Below are positions 27,410 through 38,220 of a DNA stretch of 64,000 nt, one piece after another. The stretch is from Flavobacterium kayseriense (GTDB lineage Bacteria > Bacteroidota > Bacteroidia > Flavobacteriales > Flavobacteriaceae). The notes under the pieces were generated by a model that was given only the letters and a program-made list of their open reading frames with translations, was not told the origin of the DNA and searched no databases. Position 1 is the stretch's first letter, and each line of letters starts with the position of its first letter. The DNA lies in the NCBI RefSeq assembly GCF_014305095.1, contig NZ_JACRUI010000004.1:372001-436000 (forward strand), given 5' to 3'. A program made the translations under genes and the position numbers.

Positions 27410-27417
27410 TAGATTTG
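27410..27417 (+). promoter_or_regulatory. -7 promoter element of katG
   Basis: TAGATTTG matches TAnnTTTG and lies 38 bp upstream of the katG ATG. No TTG occurs at the expected distance, as is common for regulated promoters. A second match (TACTTTTG) is at 27281-27288. Confidence 0.5.
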
Positions 27418-27434
27418 TTAAAAGAAAACGATAA

Positions 27435-29717
<2,283 letters not shown>

Positions 29718-29757
29718 ATCAAAAAGCCTACTTAATCTAAGGCGACTATAATGACAA

Positions 29758-29792
29758 AATCCCCAACTACAATTGTAATTGGGGATTTTTTA
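29758..29792 (+). terminator. Terminator of katG
   Basis: AATCCCCAA and TTGGGGATT form a 9-bp stem with a 12-nt interior (CTACAATTGTAA), then six T. The outer arms are identical in sequence and spacing to the secA terminator. Confidence 0.9.
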
Positions 29793-29884
29793 TGTTGACT
29801 TGATTATATTTATGAACTAATGTTGCATGTTATAAAACTTATAGATGCTTGCATTCTTAATATGCCTAATCCATCTATTTGTTA

Positions 29885-29975
29885 AAGCATTCCTTTACAT
29901 GTTTTTTTTATAAGGTGACAGTAGGAGCTTACTATACTCGCTACCCTACTCCCATAAAACATAGCATTTTCAGTC
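29885..29975 (-). repeat. Degenerate copy of the dispersed hairpin element (copy D)
   Basis: On the minus strand an outer stem ATGTTTTAT / ATAAAAAAAACAT encloses an apical stem AGTAGG..AGC / GCTCCTACT and an 11-nt loop GAGTATAGTAA. The loop matches the consensus GACCARMGGAA at its ends and middle (6 of 11). The 3' side reads TGTAAAGGAATGC, like TGNARYGAATAGC. The 5' module is barely recognisable. Confidence 0.45.
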
Positions 29976-30018
29976 AGTACTACAACTACTATCTATGACA
30001 AAAATTAAAACACAAATC

Positions 30019-30681
30019 TTATCGCGGGTTTTCTTCAAAATAACGTGCTTCGATTCTTTTGATATCTTTAATCGAACTTTTGGCCCAAGCCAATCTCTTA
30101 ACTAACATCTCCTCATCTGTTAAATGCCAGTCAATGGTCGATCGTCGCAATCTATTCGTCAAGTTTTGAATGATAATCGCTGCAGAAACGGAAATATTCA
30201 AGCTCTCCGTAAAACCCACCATTGGAATTTTTAAAAAACCATCTGCACGTTGCATAATCTCTTCTGACAGTCCATCTCGCTCCGTACCAAAAAACAAAGC
30301 ACTTGGTTTAGTAATATCAAAATCCTCTAGTAAGCAATCATCTTCATGAGGGGTTGTGGCTATGATTTGGTAGCCTTTGCTTTTTACAGAATCAAGACAA
30401 CTTTTTACCGAATCGAATGTATTGATATCAACCCATTTTTGGGCACCCATGGCAATTTCTTTGTCAATACTTTTTCCGTAGCGTTCCTCGATAACATTAA
30501 GTTCTTGAATACCAAAAACCTCACAACTGCGCATCACGGCACTAGCGTTGTGCATTTGAAAAATATCCTCTACAGCAATTGTAAAATGATTCGTTCGGTT
30601 TTCTAGTACATTTAAAAAGCGCTCCTTGCGGTTATCTGTTAAAATATTTTCAAGAAATTCGAGATACTCTAAGTCAATCAT
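30019..30681 (-). CDS. trmH: TrmH-family tRNA/rRNA 2'-O-methyltransferase
   Basis: A 220-residue SPOUT methyltransferase. The three motifs are clear: NASAVMRSCEVFGI (motif 1 with the catalytic arginine), FGTERDGLSEE (motif 2) and PMVGFTESLNISVSAAI (motif 3, the knot). The C-terminal extension with VKRLAWAKSSIKDIKRIEARYF is typical of TrmH, which methylates G18 in tRNA. Possible alternatives are other SpoU-class enzymes, but length and motifs fit TrmH best. A -7 element lies 17 bp upstream of the ATG. Confidence 0.92.
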   Translation of the reverse strand: MIDLEYLEFLENILTDNRKERFLNVLENRTNHFTIAVEDIFQMHNASAVMRSCEVFGIQELNVIEERYGKSIDKEIAMGAQKWVDINTFDSVKSCLDSVKSKGYQIIATTPHEDDCLLEDFDITKPSALFFGTERDGLSEEIMQRADGFLKIPMVGFTESLNISVSAAIIIQNLTNRLRRSTIDWHLTDEEMLVKRLAWAKSSIKDIKRIEARYFEENPR

Positions 30682-30698
30682 ATTTGTTTTATTTGCTG

Positions 30699-30706
30699 CA
30701 AAACTA
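30699..30706 (-). promoter_or_regulatory. -7 promoter element of trmH
   Basis: TAGTTTTG on the minus strand matches TAnnTTTG. A TTG lies 24 nt upstream, slightly beyond the typical spacer. Confidence 0.5.
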
Positions 30707-30722
30707 GGAAAAAGAATCAGTT

Positions 30723-31094
30723 TTACTTGTCAAACAACGAATTCATCACCTGTAAAAATACAGCTTCGCCTAAACTTGTTTTTTTTACATCAGGAAAAAT
30801 TGGTTCTTTCTCATAGCTCTTCATTTCATTCCCCAACAAGCGACTTGTATTTGCCATAGAATAATAAGACTTTGTATTCAATCTAAAGACATTTAATCCC
30901 GGCATGGGGTGATAAAGAGAAAACGGTGTTTCTAGTTTTGAAAAATCAAAAGATATTTTATTAACTTCAAAATGACTGACATTTAAGTGTAAAAAAACGT
31001 CCTCAAATTTTGGGGCATGCAAAGAAGAATTAGTATTTTGGGACAATAAAACTGAACTGCTCATAAATAAGAAAAGGAGATATATTTTATTCAT
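30723..31094 (-). CDS. Small exported protein of unknown function
   Basis: A 123-residue protein. I placed the start at MNKIYLLFLFMSSSVLLSQ because this gives a normal signal peptide (cleavage after SQ); the longer upstream reading adds 31 residues of implausible composition. The mature protein is about 100 residues with no motif that I know, and has a short pattern of hydrophobic and aromatic residues (FRLNTKSYYSMANTSRLLG). It is divergent from the sirtuin gene and precedes trmH on the same strand. No function can be proposed. Confidence 0.65.
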   Translation of the reverse strand: MNKIYLLFLFMSSSVLLSQNTNSSLHAPKFEDVFLHLNVSHFEVNKISFDFSKLETPFSLYHPMPGLNVFRLNTKSYYSMANTSRLLGNEMKSYEKEPIFPDVKKTSLGEAVFLQVMNSLFDK

Positions 31095-31191
31095 CGCATT
31101 TTGTTTTAAAAGTAATTTACAAACAAATTTATAGAATACATTCTGATTAAAGCATAAATTCGTAAATAAAAAAGACAATTTAAACATTCAA

Positions 31192-31884
31192 ATGAAAAAG
31201 AAATTAGTGGTTTTGACGGGAGCTGGAATTAGCGCCGAGAGTGGTATTAAGACTTTTCGTGACAGTGACGGACTTTGGGAAGGACATAATGTAATGGAGG
31301 TCGCTACGCCTGAAGGTTGGCATAAAAATCCTGCCTTAGTACTGGATTTTTACAACCAAAGGCGCAAACAACTCAAGGAAGTTAATCCCAATGCTGCTCA
31401 TTATATCTTGGCCGAATTAGAGCATGACTTTGATGTGCAGATCATTACGCAAAACGTAGATGACTTACATAAACGCGCTGGGAGCACCAATGTTTTGCAT
31501 CTGCATGGTGAGTTATTAAAAGTACGAAGCACCCAAAATCCAAATTACATTCTAGATTGGACCGAGGATTTGAATTTTGGCGATTGTGACAAAAATAAAC
31601 AGCAATTGCGTCCGCATATCGTTTGGTTTGGCGAGGAAGTTCCAGCACTTGAAGAAGCTGTTGAACTTACTGAAACCGCTGATTATTTTGCAGTCATTGG
31701 AACCTCCTTACAAGTATATCCCGCCGCAGGGCTAATCGATTTTACAAAAGCTACAACTCCTGTTTACTACATTGATCCCAAACCAATCAAAATCCCGAAT
31801 TTAAGGAATCCCTTGTATGTAATTCCCGAAATTGCTTCAGAAGGAATGAAGCAGTTAAAAAAGGAACTTTTGGATTTAATTTAA
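31192..31884 (+). CDS. SIR2-family NAD-dependent protein deacylase
   Basis: A 230-residue sirtuin. NAD-binding motifs: GAGISAESGIKTFRD (10-24), TQNVDDLH (86-93) and the catalytic histidine His105 in LHLHGEL. The segment DFYNQRRKQL carries Tyr54 and Arg57 in the Y-x-x-R spacing that, in SIRT5 and CobB-type enzymes, recognises succinyl and malonyl groups. The four cysteines that bind structural zinc in most sirtuins are missing; only one cysteine (FGDCDK) lies in that region. It should remove acyl groups from lysines. It lies just upstream of purB. Confidence 0.93.
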   Translation: MKKKLVVLTGAGISAESGIKTFRDSDGLWEGHNVMEVATPEGWHKNPALVLDFYNQRRKQLKEVNPNAAHYILAELEHDFDVQIITQNVDDLHKRAGSTNVLHLHGELLKVRSTQNPNYILDWTEDLNFGDCDKNKQQLRPHIVWFGEEVPALEEAVELTETADYFAVIGTSLQVYPAAGLIDFTKATTPVYYIDPKPIKIPNLRNPLYVIPEIASEGMKQLKKELLDLI

Positions 31885-31918
31885 AAACTATTCCTTTTCG
31901 ATATTGCCCTTAATGCTT

Positions 31919-31926
31919 TACATTTG
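31919..31926 (+). promoter_or_regulatory. -7 promoter element of purB
   Basis: TACATTTG matches TAnnTTTG and is 25 bp upstream of the chosen purB ATG. It lies inside the longer ORF, which excludes the TTG start at 31904. Confidence 0.6.
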
Positions 31927-31951
31927 TGCTTTTACAACAAATAACACAACA

Positions 31952-33298
31952 ATGACTACTTTAAACGAATTGAATGCTATTTCGCCAATCGATGGACGAT
32001 ATAGAAGTAAAACTGTTTCTCTAGCTCCCTTTTTCTCTGAAGAAGCTTTAATCAAATACCGCGTATTAGTTGAAATCGAATATTTTATTGCTTTGTGCGA
32101 ATTACCATTGCCACAACTTGCGGATGTTAAAACCGATTTGTTTGAAAGTTTGCGTGCTATTTATAAAAACTTTACTACTGAGGATGCCCTTTGGATCAAA
32201 GAAACAGAGAAAGTAACAAACCACGATGTAAAAGCGGTAGAGTACTTTATAAAGGATAAATTTGAAAAGTTAGGATTATCACAATATAAAGAATTCATTC
32301 ATTTTGGACTGACATCACAAGACATAAACAATACAGCTATTCCGCTTTCTACAAAAGAAGCTTTTGAGAGCGTATATATGCCATCCTTAATTGGATTAAT
32401 TGCTAAATTAAAAGAATTAAGTGTCGAGTGGGCAAACATTCCGTTGCTTGCGCGTACGCACGGACAACCAGCCTCACCTACTCGATTGGGTAAGGAAATT
32501 GGCGTTTTTGTAGAGCGTTTAGAGGAGCAAATGCGATTATTGTTTCATGTCCCTTTTGCAGCCAAATTTGGAGGAGCAACTGGAAATTACAATGCTCACC
32601 ATGTTGCGTATCCGCAAATTGATTGGAAAGAATTTGGAGGCAAGTTCGTAGGTGACACTTTAGGATTACACCACTCTTTTCCGACGACACAAATTGAACA
32701 TTACGACCATTTTGCAGCGTTTTTTGATGCTTTAAAAAGAATCAATACTATTGTTATTGATCTTGACAGAGATATTTGGACGTATGTATCAATGGAATAT
32801 TTTAAACAAAAAATAAAAGCAGGTGAAATAGGATCATCGGCTATGCCCCATAAAGTAAACCCAATTGATTTTGAAAACTCAGAGGGGAATTTGGGAATTG
32901 CTAATGCTATTTTTGAACACCTTTCGGCTAAGTTACCTATCTCTCGTTTGCAACGTGACTTGACGGATAGTACCGTTTTGAGAAACATAGGAGTACCTAT
33001 GGGACACACTATTATTTCATTTGAAGCGACTTTGAAAGGGTTGAATAAATTACTATTAAACGAGTCTAAATTTCATGAAGATTTAGAAAAAAACTGGGCT
33101 GTAGTAGCTGAAGCAATTCAAACGATATTGCGTCGTGAAGGATATCCAAACCCGTACGAAGCTTTAAAAGGCTTGACCAGAACAAATGAAGCCATTACAA
33201 AAGCATCCATTCACGAGTTCATAGGAACACTAGAAGTATCCGAAGCTATAAAAAACGAATTACTGCAAATTACTCCTAGCAATTTCTTAGGAATTTAA
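31952..33298 (+). CDS. purB: Adenylosuccinate lyase
   Basis: A 448-residue enzyme of purine synthesis that releases fumarate from SAICAR and adenylosuccinate. The start at 31952 (MTTLNELNAISPIDGRYRSK) fits the conserved N-terminus; the ORF continues 16 codons upstream through a -7 promoter element and should not be used. Conserved features are HFGLTSQDINNTA, ARTHGQPASPTRLGKE, KFGGATGNYNAH and the signature GSSAMPHKVNPIDFENSEGN with its catalytic serine. The length is standard. A hairpin terminator follows. Confidence 0.97.
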   Translation: MTTLNELNAISPIDGRYRSKTVSLAPFFSEEALIKYRVLVEIEYFIALCELPLPQLADVKTDLFESLRAIYKNFTTEDALWIKETEKVTNHDVKAVEYFIKDKFEKLGLSQYKEFIHFGLTSQDINNTAIPLSTKEAFESVYMPSLIGLIAKLKELSVEWANIPLLARTHGQPASPTRLGKEIGVFVERLEEQMRLLFHVPFAAKFGGATGNYNAHHVAYPQIDWKEFGGKFVGDTLGLHHSFPTTQIEHYDHFAAFFDALKRINTIVIDLDRDIWTYVSMEYFKQKIKAGEIGSSAMPHKVNPIDFENSEGNLGIANAIFEHLSAKLPISRLQRDLTDSTVLRNIGVPMGHTIISFEATLKGLNKLLLNESKFHEDLEKNWAVVAEAIQTILRREGYPNPYEALKGLTRTNEAITKASIHEFIGTLEVSEAIKNELLQITPSNFLGI

Positions 33299-33317
33299 AA
33301 AGCAGATTGAAATACGT

Positions 33318-33350
33318 AAAAAAAGCTATCTTTATCGATAGCTTTTTTTT
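33318..33350 (+). terminator. Terminator of purB
   Basis: AAAAAGCTATC and GATAGCTTTTT form a stem with a 6-nt loop, followed by eight T. Strong rho-independent terminator about 20 bp after the stop. Confidence 0.9.
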
Positions 33351-33398
33351 TAAGAGAGTAATAAATTTCTCTTAGAAAAAATATAATTAACCAAAGCA

Positions 33399-33540
33399 TA
33401 GCCCAGATTGGAATGGAAAGCCTAGCAGAAAAAAAACTATTTTTATGGCTTATGGCAGAGTGACCAACGGAAACTCCTGACATTGCCTAATAAAAAAGTT
33501 TTTTGACTAAAAGCTTGAAGTGAAAAGCTGGAATAGCTAC
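33399..33540 (+). repeat. Dispersed hairpin element, copy B
   Basis: It opens with TAGCCCAGATTGGAATGG and AAAGCC. Next come the stem arms AAAAAACTATTTTTATGGC and GCCTAATAAAAAAGTTTTTT, which pair almost perfectly, an inner stem ATGGCAG/CTGACAT, an apical AGT/ACT and the loop GACCAACGGAA. The 3' module is TGAAGTGAAAAGCTGGAATAG. It ends 12 bp before the antiporter start codon. Confidence 0.85.
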
Positions 33541-33551
33541 AAATAAAAAAT

Positions 33552-35789
33552 ATGAGTACTGCAGCAACTGTAGCCGAAGCTACCACCCATTTGGAACCAT
33601 TAATAAGCGACTTAGGGCTAATCCTAATGACTGCAGGTATTGCTGTACTTTTATTTAAAAAAATAAAGCAACCACTAGTTCTAGGATACTTAATTGCTGG
33701 ATTTCTCGCTGGGAATCATTTTGATTTTTTCCCTTCGGTCAAAGATCTTAAAAGCGTCGAAGTATGGGCAGAAATTGGTGTAATCGTGCTACTATTTAGC
33801 CTTGGGCTTGAGTTTAGTTTTAAAAAATTAATGAAAGTTGGGGGCACCGCCTCCATCACGGCCGTTACCCAGATTATTGTCATGGTATTGATGGGCTTTC
33901 TTGTGGGGACCTGGATGGGGTGGAAACAAATGGATTCTATTTTCCTGGGTGTGATTCTCTCAATTTCCTCGACCACTATTATTTTAAAAACATTTGATGA
34001 GCTTGGAGTAAAAGCACAAAAATTTGCAGGTATAGTTATAGGCTCGCTGATTGTACAAGATATTGTTGCTATTTTGATGATGGTATTGCTATCTACAGTA
34101 GCTGTTAGCCAACAGTTTTCGGGTAGTGAATTACTGTATTCTGTCTTGAAATTAATCTTTTTCTTGACCGCTTGGTTTATTGGAGGTATCTTTTTTATAC
34201 CGACATTATTAAAAAAAGCAAAGCACTTATTGACTGATGAGATGTTACTAATTATATCCCTTGCTTTGTGCTTAATGATGGTAATTCTGGCATCAAATGT
34301 TGGGTTTTCTCCTGCTTTAGGAGCGTTTATCATGGGATCTATCATTGCTGAAACTACACAAGCGGAACGAATTGAGCACTTGATCAAACCTGTCAAGGAT
34401 CTATTTGGGGCTGTATTTTTTGTATCTGTAGGGATGTTAATTGATCCTACTACTCTTGTAGAATATGCTTTGCCTGTAGCGATTTTGACATTGGTTGTTA
34501 TTTTTGGACAATCCATAAGTTCAACTATTGGTGCCTTAATATCAGGGCAACCTTTAAAGCAATCCGTTCAAACAGGAATGAGTTTGTCACAAATAGGGGA
34601 ATTCTCTTTTATTATTGCAACGCTTGGAATGACAATGAATGTGACGAGTTCCTTTTTATATCCTGTAGTGGTAGCTGTATCGGCTGTAACAACTTTTACT
34701 ACACCATTTATGGTAAAACTAGCAGTGCCGTTTTCAGGCTATTTAGAAAAGGCACTTCCTCGTAGATGGACCAAACGCATTGAGCGATATAGCTCTAATG
34801 CTCAAGCAATTCGATCTGTGAGTACGTGGCAAATCGTAATCAGGACTCACTTATTGCAGATTGTTTTACATACGATTATCATTACTTCAATTATCCTCAT
34901 TTCTAGTAAATACATATTGCCTTTAGTAGAATCATCAAAATTCGGAAATGCAATTGCTGCACTAATCACAATAATAGTAATTGCTCCTTTTTTATGGGCA
35001 TTGTCCTTACGTCGTGTTGCTGTAAAAGAAGTAGAAATACTATACAAGGAAAGAAAGTATAGAGGTCCAATCCTGATGCTAATTTTCTTTAGAATGGGGC
35101 TTGCTGTTTTTTATATTGGTTTTCTTTTAAATATATTTTTCTCCCCTACCGTTGCTTTTATCGCTTTAGTTTTTGCAATTGCTATCTATGCCTTTTTCCC
35201 AAAGAAACTGCACAAGCAATACCACAAAATAGAAAGTCACTTTCTAAAAAACCTAAACGACAGAGAAGAGAAAAAAATTGATCGCCGTTATGCCAATCTT
35301 ACCCCTTGGGATGGCCATATGAGCACCTTTACCATTGCTAAAGAATCCAATTTAGCGGGGCAAACCTTGAGAGAAGTTCGTATTAGAGAACTCATGGGGG
35401 TAAACATTGCTTTTATCAAGCGGGGAGAAATCATGATTCAAATTCCTAATAAAACAGAAAGACTTTTCCCTGGAGATGAGATTTGTGTTATTGGATCAGA
35501 TGAGCAAGTGAAAGAATTTGCACAATTTTTAAGAAAGCATGAAATCGAAGTTCCAAAGAAAGTTACTAATGAAGTAATTTTAAAGCAAATTGAGCTCCAA
35601 AACGAAGACTTTATAGGACAAAGTATTGGACAGTCAAAACTTCGTGAACTCACGAACGGATTAGTTGTAGGGATAGAACGAAATGGTAAGCGTTTACTCA
35701 ATCCTGAGTCGAACATAATACTCGAAAGAAATGACATTTTGTGGATAGTAGGTAATAATAAGTTGATGAACACCCTGTTTAAAGAGTAA
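33552..35789 (+). CDS. CPA2-family cation:proton antiporter with C-terminal TrkA_C domains
   Basis: A 745-residue integral membrane protein. About a dozen hydrophobic segments fill residues 20-400 (for example LGYLIAGFLAG, IGVIVLLFSLGLEF and the GVILSISSTTIILKTF segment), typical of KefB-type monovalent cation/H+ antiporters. Two further hydrophobic segments near 430-530 are unusual. Two TrkA_C-type regulatory domains follow (about 585-660 and 665-745), binding ligands that gate transport. The KTN nucleotide-binding domain of KefB itself is absent. It is monocistronic, and its promoter must lie within or next to repeat copy B. Confidence 0.93.
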   Translation: MSTAATVAEATTHLEPLISDLGLILMTAGIAVLLFKKIKQPLVLGYLIAGFLAGNHFDFFPSVKDLKSVEVWAEIGVIVLLFSLGLEFSFKKLMKVGGTASITAVTQIIVMVLMGFLVGTWMGWKQMDSIFLGVILSISSTTIILKTFDELGVKAQKFAGIVIGSLIVQDIVAILMMVLLSTVAVSQQFSGSELLYSVLKLIFFLTAWFIGGIFFIPTLLKKAKHLLTDEMLLIISLALCLMMVILASNVGFSPALGAFIMGSIIAETTQAERIEHLIKPVKDLFGAVFFVSVGMLIDPTTLVEYALPVAILTLVVIFGQSISSTIGALISGQPLKQSVQTGMSLSQIGEFSFIIATLGMTMNVTSSFLYPVVVAVSAVTTFTTPFMVKLAVPFSGYLEKALPRRWTKRIERYSSNAQAIRSVSTWQIVIRTHLLQIVLHTIIITSIILISSKYILPLVESSKFGNAIAALITIIVIAPFLWALSLRRVAVKEVEILYKERKYRGPILMLIFFRMGLAVFYIGFLLNIFFSPTVAFIALVFAIAIYAFFPKKLHKQYHKIESHFLKNLNDREEKKIDRRYANLTPWDGHMSTFTIAKESNLAGQTLREVRIRELMGVNIAFIKRGEIMIQIPNKTERLFPGDEICVIGSDEQVKEFAQFLRKHEIEVPKKVTNEVILKQIELQNEDFIGQSIGQSKLRELTNGLVVGIERNGKRLLNPESNIILERNDILWIVGNNKLMNTLFKE

Positions 35790-35907
35790 ATTCTGGTAAA
35801 TTGTATTGCTGAATTTTTGAACACACTGATTACAATTACCTTCGAACAGTGATGCAATTAGTACTATTATTGAATAGTATATATCAAGTGATTTTACATA
35901 TCCATTT

Positions 35908-37974
35908 CTATTCGGCAGTAGGCAATTGTATATAAAATGTACTACCCTTACCTTCCAAACTATTTACTCTAATATGACCATTATGTTCAGTAACGACATG
36001 CTTGCAAAAGGACAAGCCAAGACCATAAGAGGGTTCGCCACTGGTCCCAATTCGTTTAAAAGTGTCGCTACCATCAAATAGCGAAACCAATTGATCCGAG
36101 GCAATTCCTACGCCTTGATCTTTTATAGCGATGATGACTACATTGTTTTCTTGCGTAACTGATATTTTAATTTTTGATCCAGGCAAACTAAATTTAATAG
36201 CATTTACTACAAGATTATTAATAACTCTTTTAAATCTTCCGCTATCTAAATTGACTAAAATCTCATTCTCAGGTAGATCAGTTAAAACTCTGATTTGTTT
36301 CTTTAAGCCTAATATTTCTAATAAAGGTATACATTCAATAATAAAACTATTAATTCCAATATTCCTTTTTAGTTCATAGGATGTGGGATCTGAACTTGAT
36401 TTTAGCGTTTCATCAACAAGCCCTAATGCAGTATTACAAGAATCTTTCATTAACGTCATTAATGTACTTCGTTCGGTTTCGTTCTCTTCCTCCTCTATCA
36501 ATGTCGTCACCATGCTCATGCAAGCTAATGGAGCTCTCAAATCATGGGCTACTAACTTTATCAATTTCTCCTTAGCTGAAGTGCTTTCAGACAAAGACAT
36601 AAAAGCAAATTCAAGTTCCCCATTTTGAGTAAGAATCGTTCCCATTAATTTATTTAATTTAGAAACATTTTTCTTTGAAGTTCTCCAACTAATCCAAATA
36701 AATACAAGAAAAGCAGTAGCTACAATTGCTATAAAAATGGTGATAAAAAGATATAAATTTTTAAGGCTATTTTCGGCCTTCAAATTCTCTGCATTACGTT
36801 GGTCTTCAAATAAAGCATATTGATCCGCTAAGTCAATTTGGTTATCTGCAATATCAGTTGCTAACCACTGTTCCTTTTTATTGTGAAAAGATTCTAAATA
36901 TTTATAAGCCTCTACTCTATTTCCCCCTTGCACATAGTACTGCCACATTACCCTGTTCCACTCTACTTCACCTTTCTTTGTACTGACTTTATCAAAAGAA
37001 CTCTTAATTTTGTTAAGAGCAACGAAGGCGCTGTCCATTTTTTTCTCACTTAATAACAATTCTGCCAAACTAATATAGCTTAGCTGAGCATTAGCAATAT
37101 CATAAGTAGCCCTCATATTAATGTTTACATTCTTTGTATACGCCTCTTTAGCAAGAGCTAATTTTCCTTTTTCTTGATAAACATTTCCGATATTCCCATA
37201 AATAACGCCTTTAGCTTCTTCGTTCGATTTTTTTTTATTCGTGTATTTAGAGGAGTTCGATTGCACATATTGTAGTGCTTTATCGTAATAGGAACCTGCG
37301 CTGTCATAATTTTTTAAATGAAAATAACATAAACCGATATTTGATAAAATTTCTTGTTTCCGGTAGTAGTTATCAAAGCTATCCTCACAATTGCCAATTT
37401 CAATTAATGCTTGACTGAAATTCAATCTGGCATCTTCAAAGAAACCTTGCTTGTAATAAATCATACCAATCCTATAACTATAATCAGATTTAATACAATT
37501 ATCAAAATATTTTAAACCAAATTGTCTCGCCTTATAGTAAAAGTAAAAAGCCTCGTTAAACTTATTTTGACTGTAATACACATCTCCTTTGCCAAGGTAC
37601 GCCATCGCAAAGTCATCTTTATGTTTTTTTGGATCTTGATCTCTTACTAAAACAAAGGCAGAATCGGCATAGCGGTGCGCAGTTTGATAATCTTTAATGA
37701 TAACTTCATAAAAATATTTCTTGTAATCGTAAATTTTAACTTTCGAAGATAGAGTTAGATTAGAATTTGCAACTACAGAATCAATTTTATACAAATGATT
37801 AAGAGCATAATCCTCTGCTTTATTATACTTAAATATAAAAGATTTATCAATTTCCGTTTTACCTACTTCATTAAAAAAATCAAGACTTTTATCTTTGTGA
37901 AAATAAAAAAAAACTCCTGACAAAAATAAAAGTATAGAAAAAACCAAGAAAATTTTTGTTTGAGTGTTTTTCAT
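35908..37974 (-). CDS. Sensor histidine kinase with TPR sensory region
   Basis: A 688-residue kinase. I use the start MKNTQTKIFLVFSILLFLSG (37974) because a -7 element sits 17 bp upstream of it and a longer reading starts upstream of that element. Layout: an N-terminal membrane helix (7-25), about 300 residues of TPR repeats (AYLGKGDVYYSQNKFNEAF, YRIGMIYYKQGFFEDARL, IGLCYFHLKNYDSAGSYY and others), a second membrane helix (407-430), then HisKA with His477 in KLVAHDLRAPL and an HATPase (NNLVVNAIKFS, DQGVG, GLGLSFC). The TPR region probably senses a protein partner in the periplasm. No adjacent response regulator; it is an orphan. Confidence 0.93.
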   Translation of the reverse strand: MKNTQTKIFLVFSILLFLSGVFFYFHKDKSLDFFNEVGKTEIDKSFIFKYNKAEDYALNHLYKIDSVVANSNLTLSSKVKIYDYKKYFYEVIIKDYQTAHRYADSAFVLVRDQDPKKHKDDFAMAYLGKGDVYYSQNKFNEAFYFYYKARQFGLKYFDNCIKSDYSYRIGMIYYKQGFFEDARLNFSQALIEIGNCEDSFDNYYRKQEILSNIGLCYFHLKNYDSAGSYYDKALQYVQSNSSKYTNKKKSNEEAKGVIYGNIGNVYQEKGKLALAKEAYTKNVNINMRATYDIANAQLSYISLAELLLSEKKMDSAFVALNKIKSSFDKVSTKKGEVEWNRVMWQYYVQGGNRVEAYKYLESFHNKKEQWLATDIADNQIDLADQYALFEDQRNAENLKAENSLKNLYLFITIFIAIVATAFLVFIWISWRTSKKNVSKLNKLMGTILTQNGELEFAFMSLSESTSAKEKLIKLVAHDLRAPLACMSMVTTLIEEEENETERSTLMTLMKDSCNTALGLVDETLKSSSDPTSYELKRNIGINSFIIECIPLLEILGLKKQIRVLTDLPENEILVNLDSGRFKRVINNLVVNAIKFSLPGSKIKISVTQENNVVIIAIKDQGVGIASDQLVSLFDGSDTFKRIGTSGEPSYGLGLSFCKHVVTEHNGHIRVNSLEGKGSTFYIQLPTAE

Positions 37975-37991
37975 TACTACTAAATATACAG

Positions 37992-37999
37992 CAAATATA
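37992..37999 (-). promoter_or_regulatory. -7 promoter element of the TPR kinase gene
   Basis: TATATTTG on the minus strand, 17 bp upstream of the ATG at 37974. A second TATATTTG lies at 38026-38033. It supports the shorter gene start. Confidence 0.55.
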
Positions 38000-38085
38000 G
38001 CATAACTACATAAAAAAGGATAGCCCAAATATAAAGTTAATTTATTTGCAAATTGTTCTTATTTTTCTTATCTTTAAAGGACTGA

Positions 38086-38114
38086 TTGAGTCTATTGCCA
38101 TACAGATAAATTTG
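38086..38114 (+). promoter_or_regulatory. Complete Bacteroidota-type promoter of the small lipoprotein
   Basis: TTG (38086-38088), an 18-nt spacer and TAAATTTG (38107-38114). This gives a leader of about 100 nt, longer than most here, which might hold regulatory structure. Confidence 0.75.
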
Positions 38115-38220
38115 TTAATCTGTTAAAAATTATTTTATGATTAATGAAAAGTAAATTACAAACAGTCGAGGTAAATTTCCCAGACCTGTAACGGAGGAAA
38201 AAAATCAAATTTATAAAAAG

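Larger units (their letters stand above)
29718..30018. other. Intergenic region between katG and trmH
   Basis: About 300 bp between convergent genes. It contains the katG terminator and a degenerate copy of the dispersed hairpin element (about 29885-29975, minus). No coding potential is seen. Confidence 0.6.

Noticed and set aside
31904..31951. Longer N-terminus for adenylosuccinate lyase
   Set aside because: The extra 16 codons start at TTG and overlap a TAnnTTTG element; the conserved start is the ATG at 31952.
33716..34516. Long antisense ORF (266 codons) opposite the antiporter
   Set aside because: Composition mirrors the antiporter frame and the sense gene has clear family motifs; no domain visible in the antisense translation.
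38193..38197. GGAGG upstream of the small lipoprotein as a Shine-Dalgarno site
   Set aside because: It is 23 nt from the ATG, too far for initiation, and the lineage generally does not use such sites.
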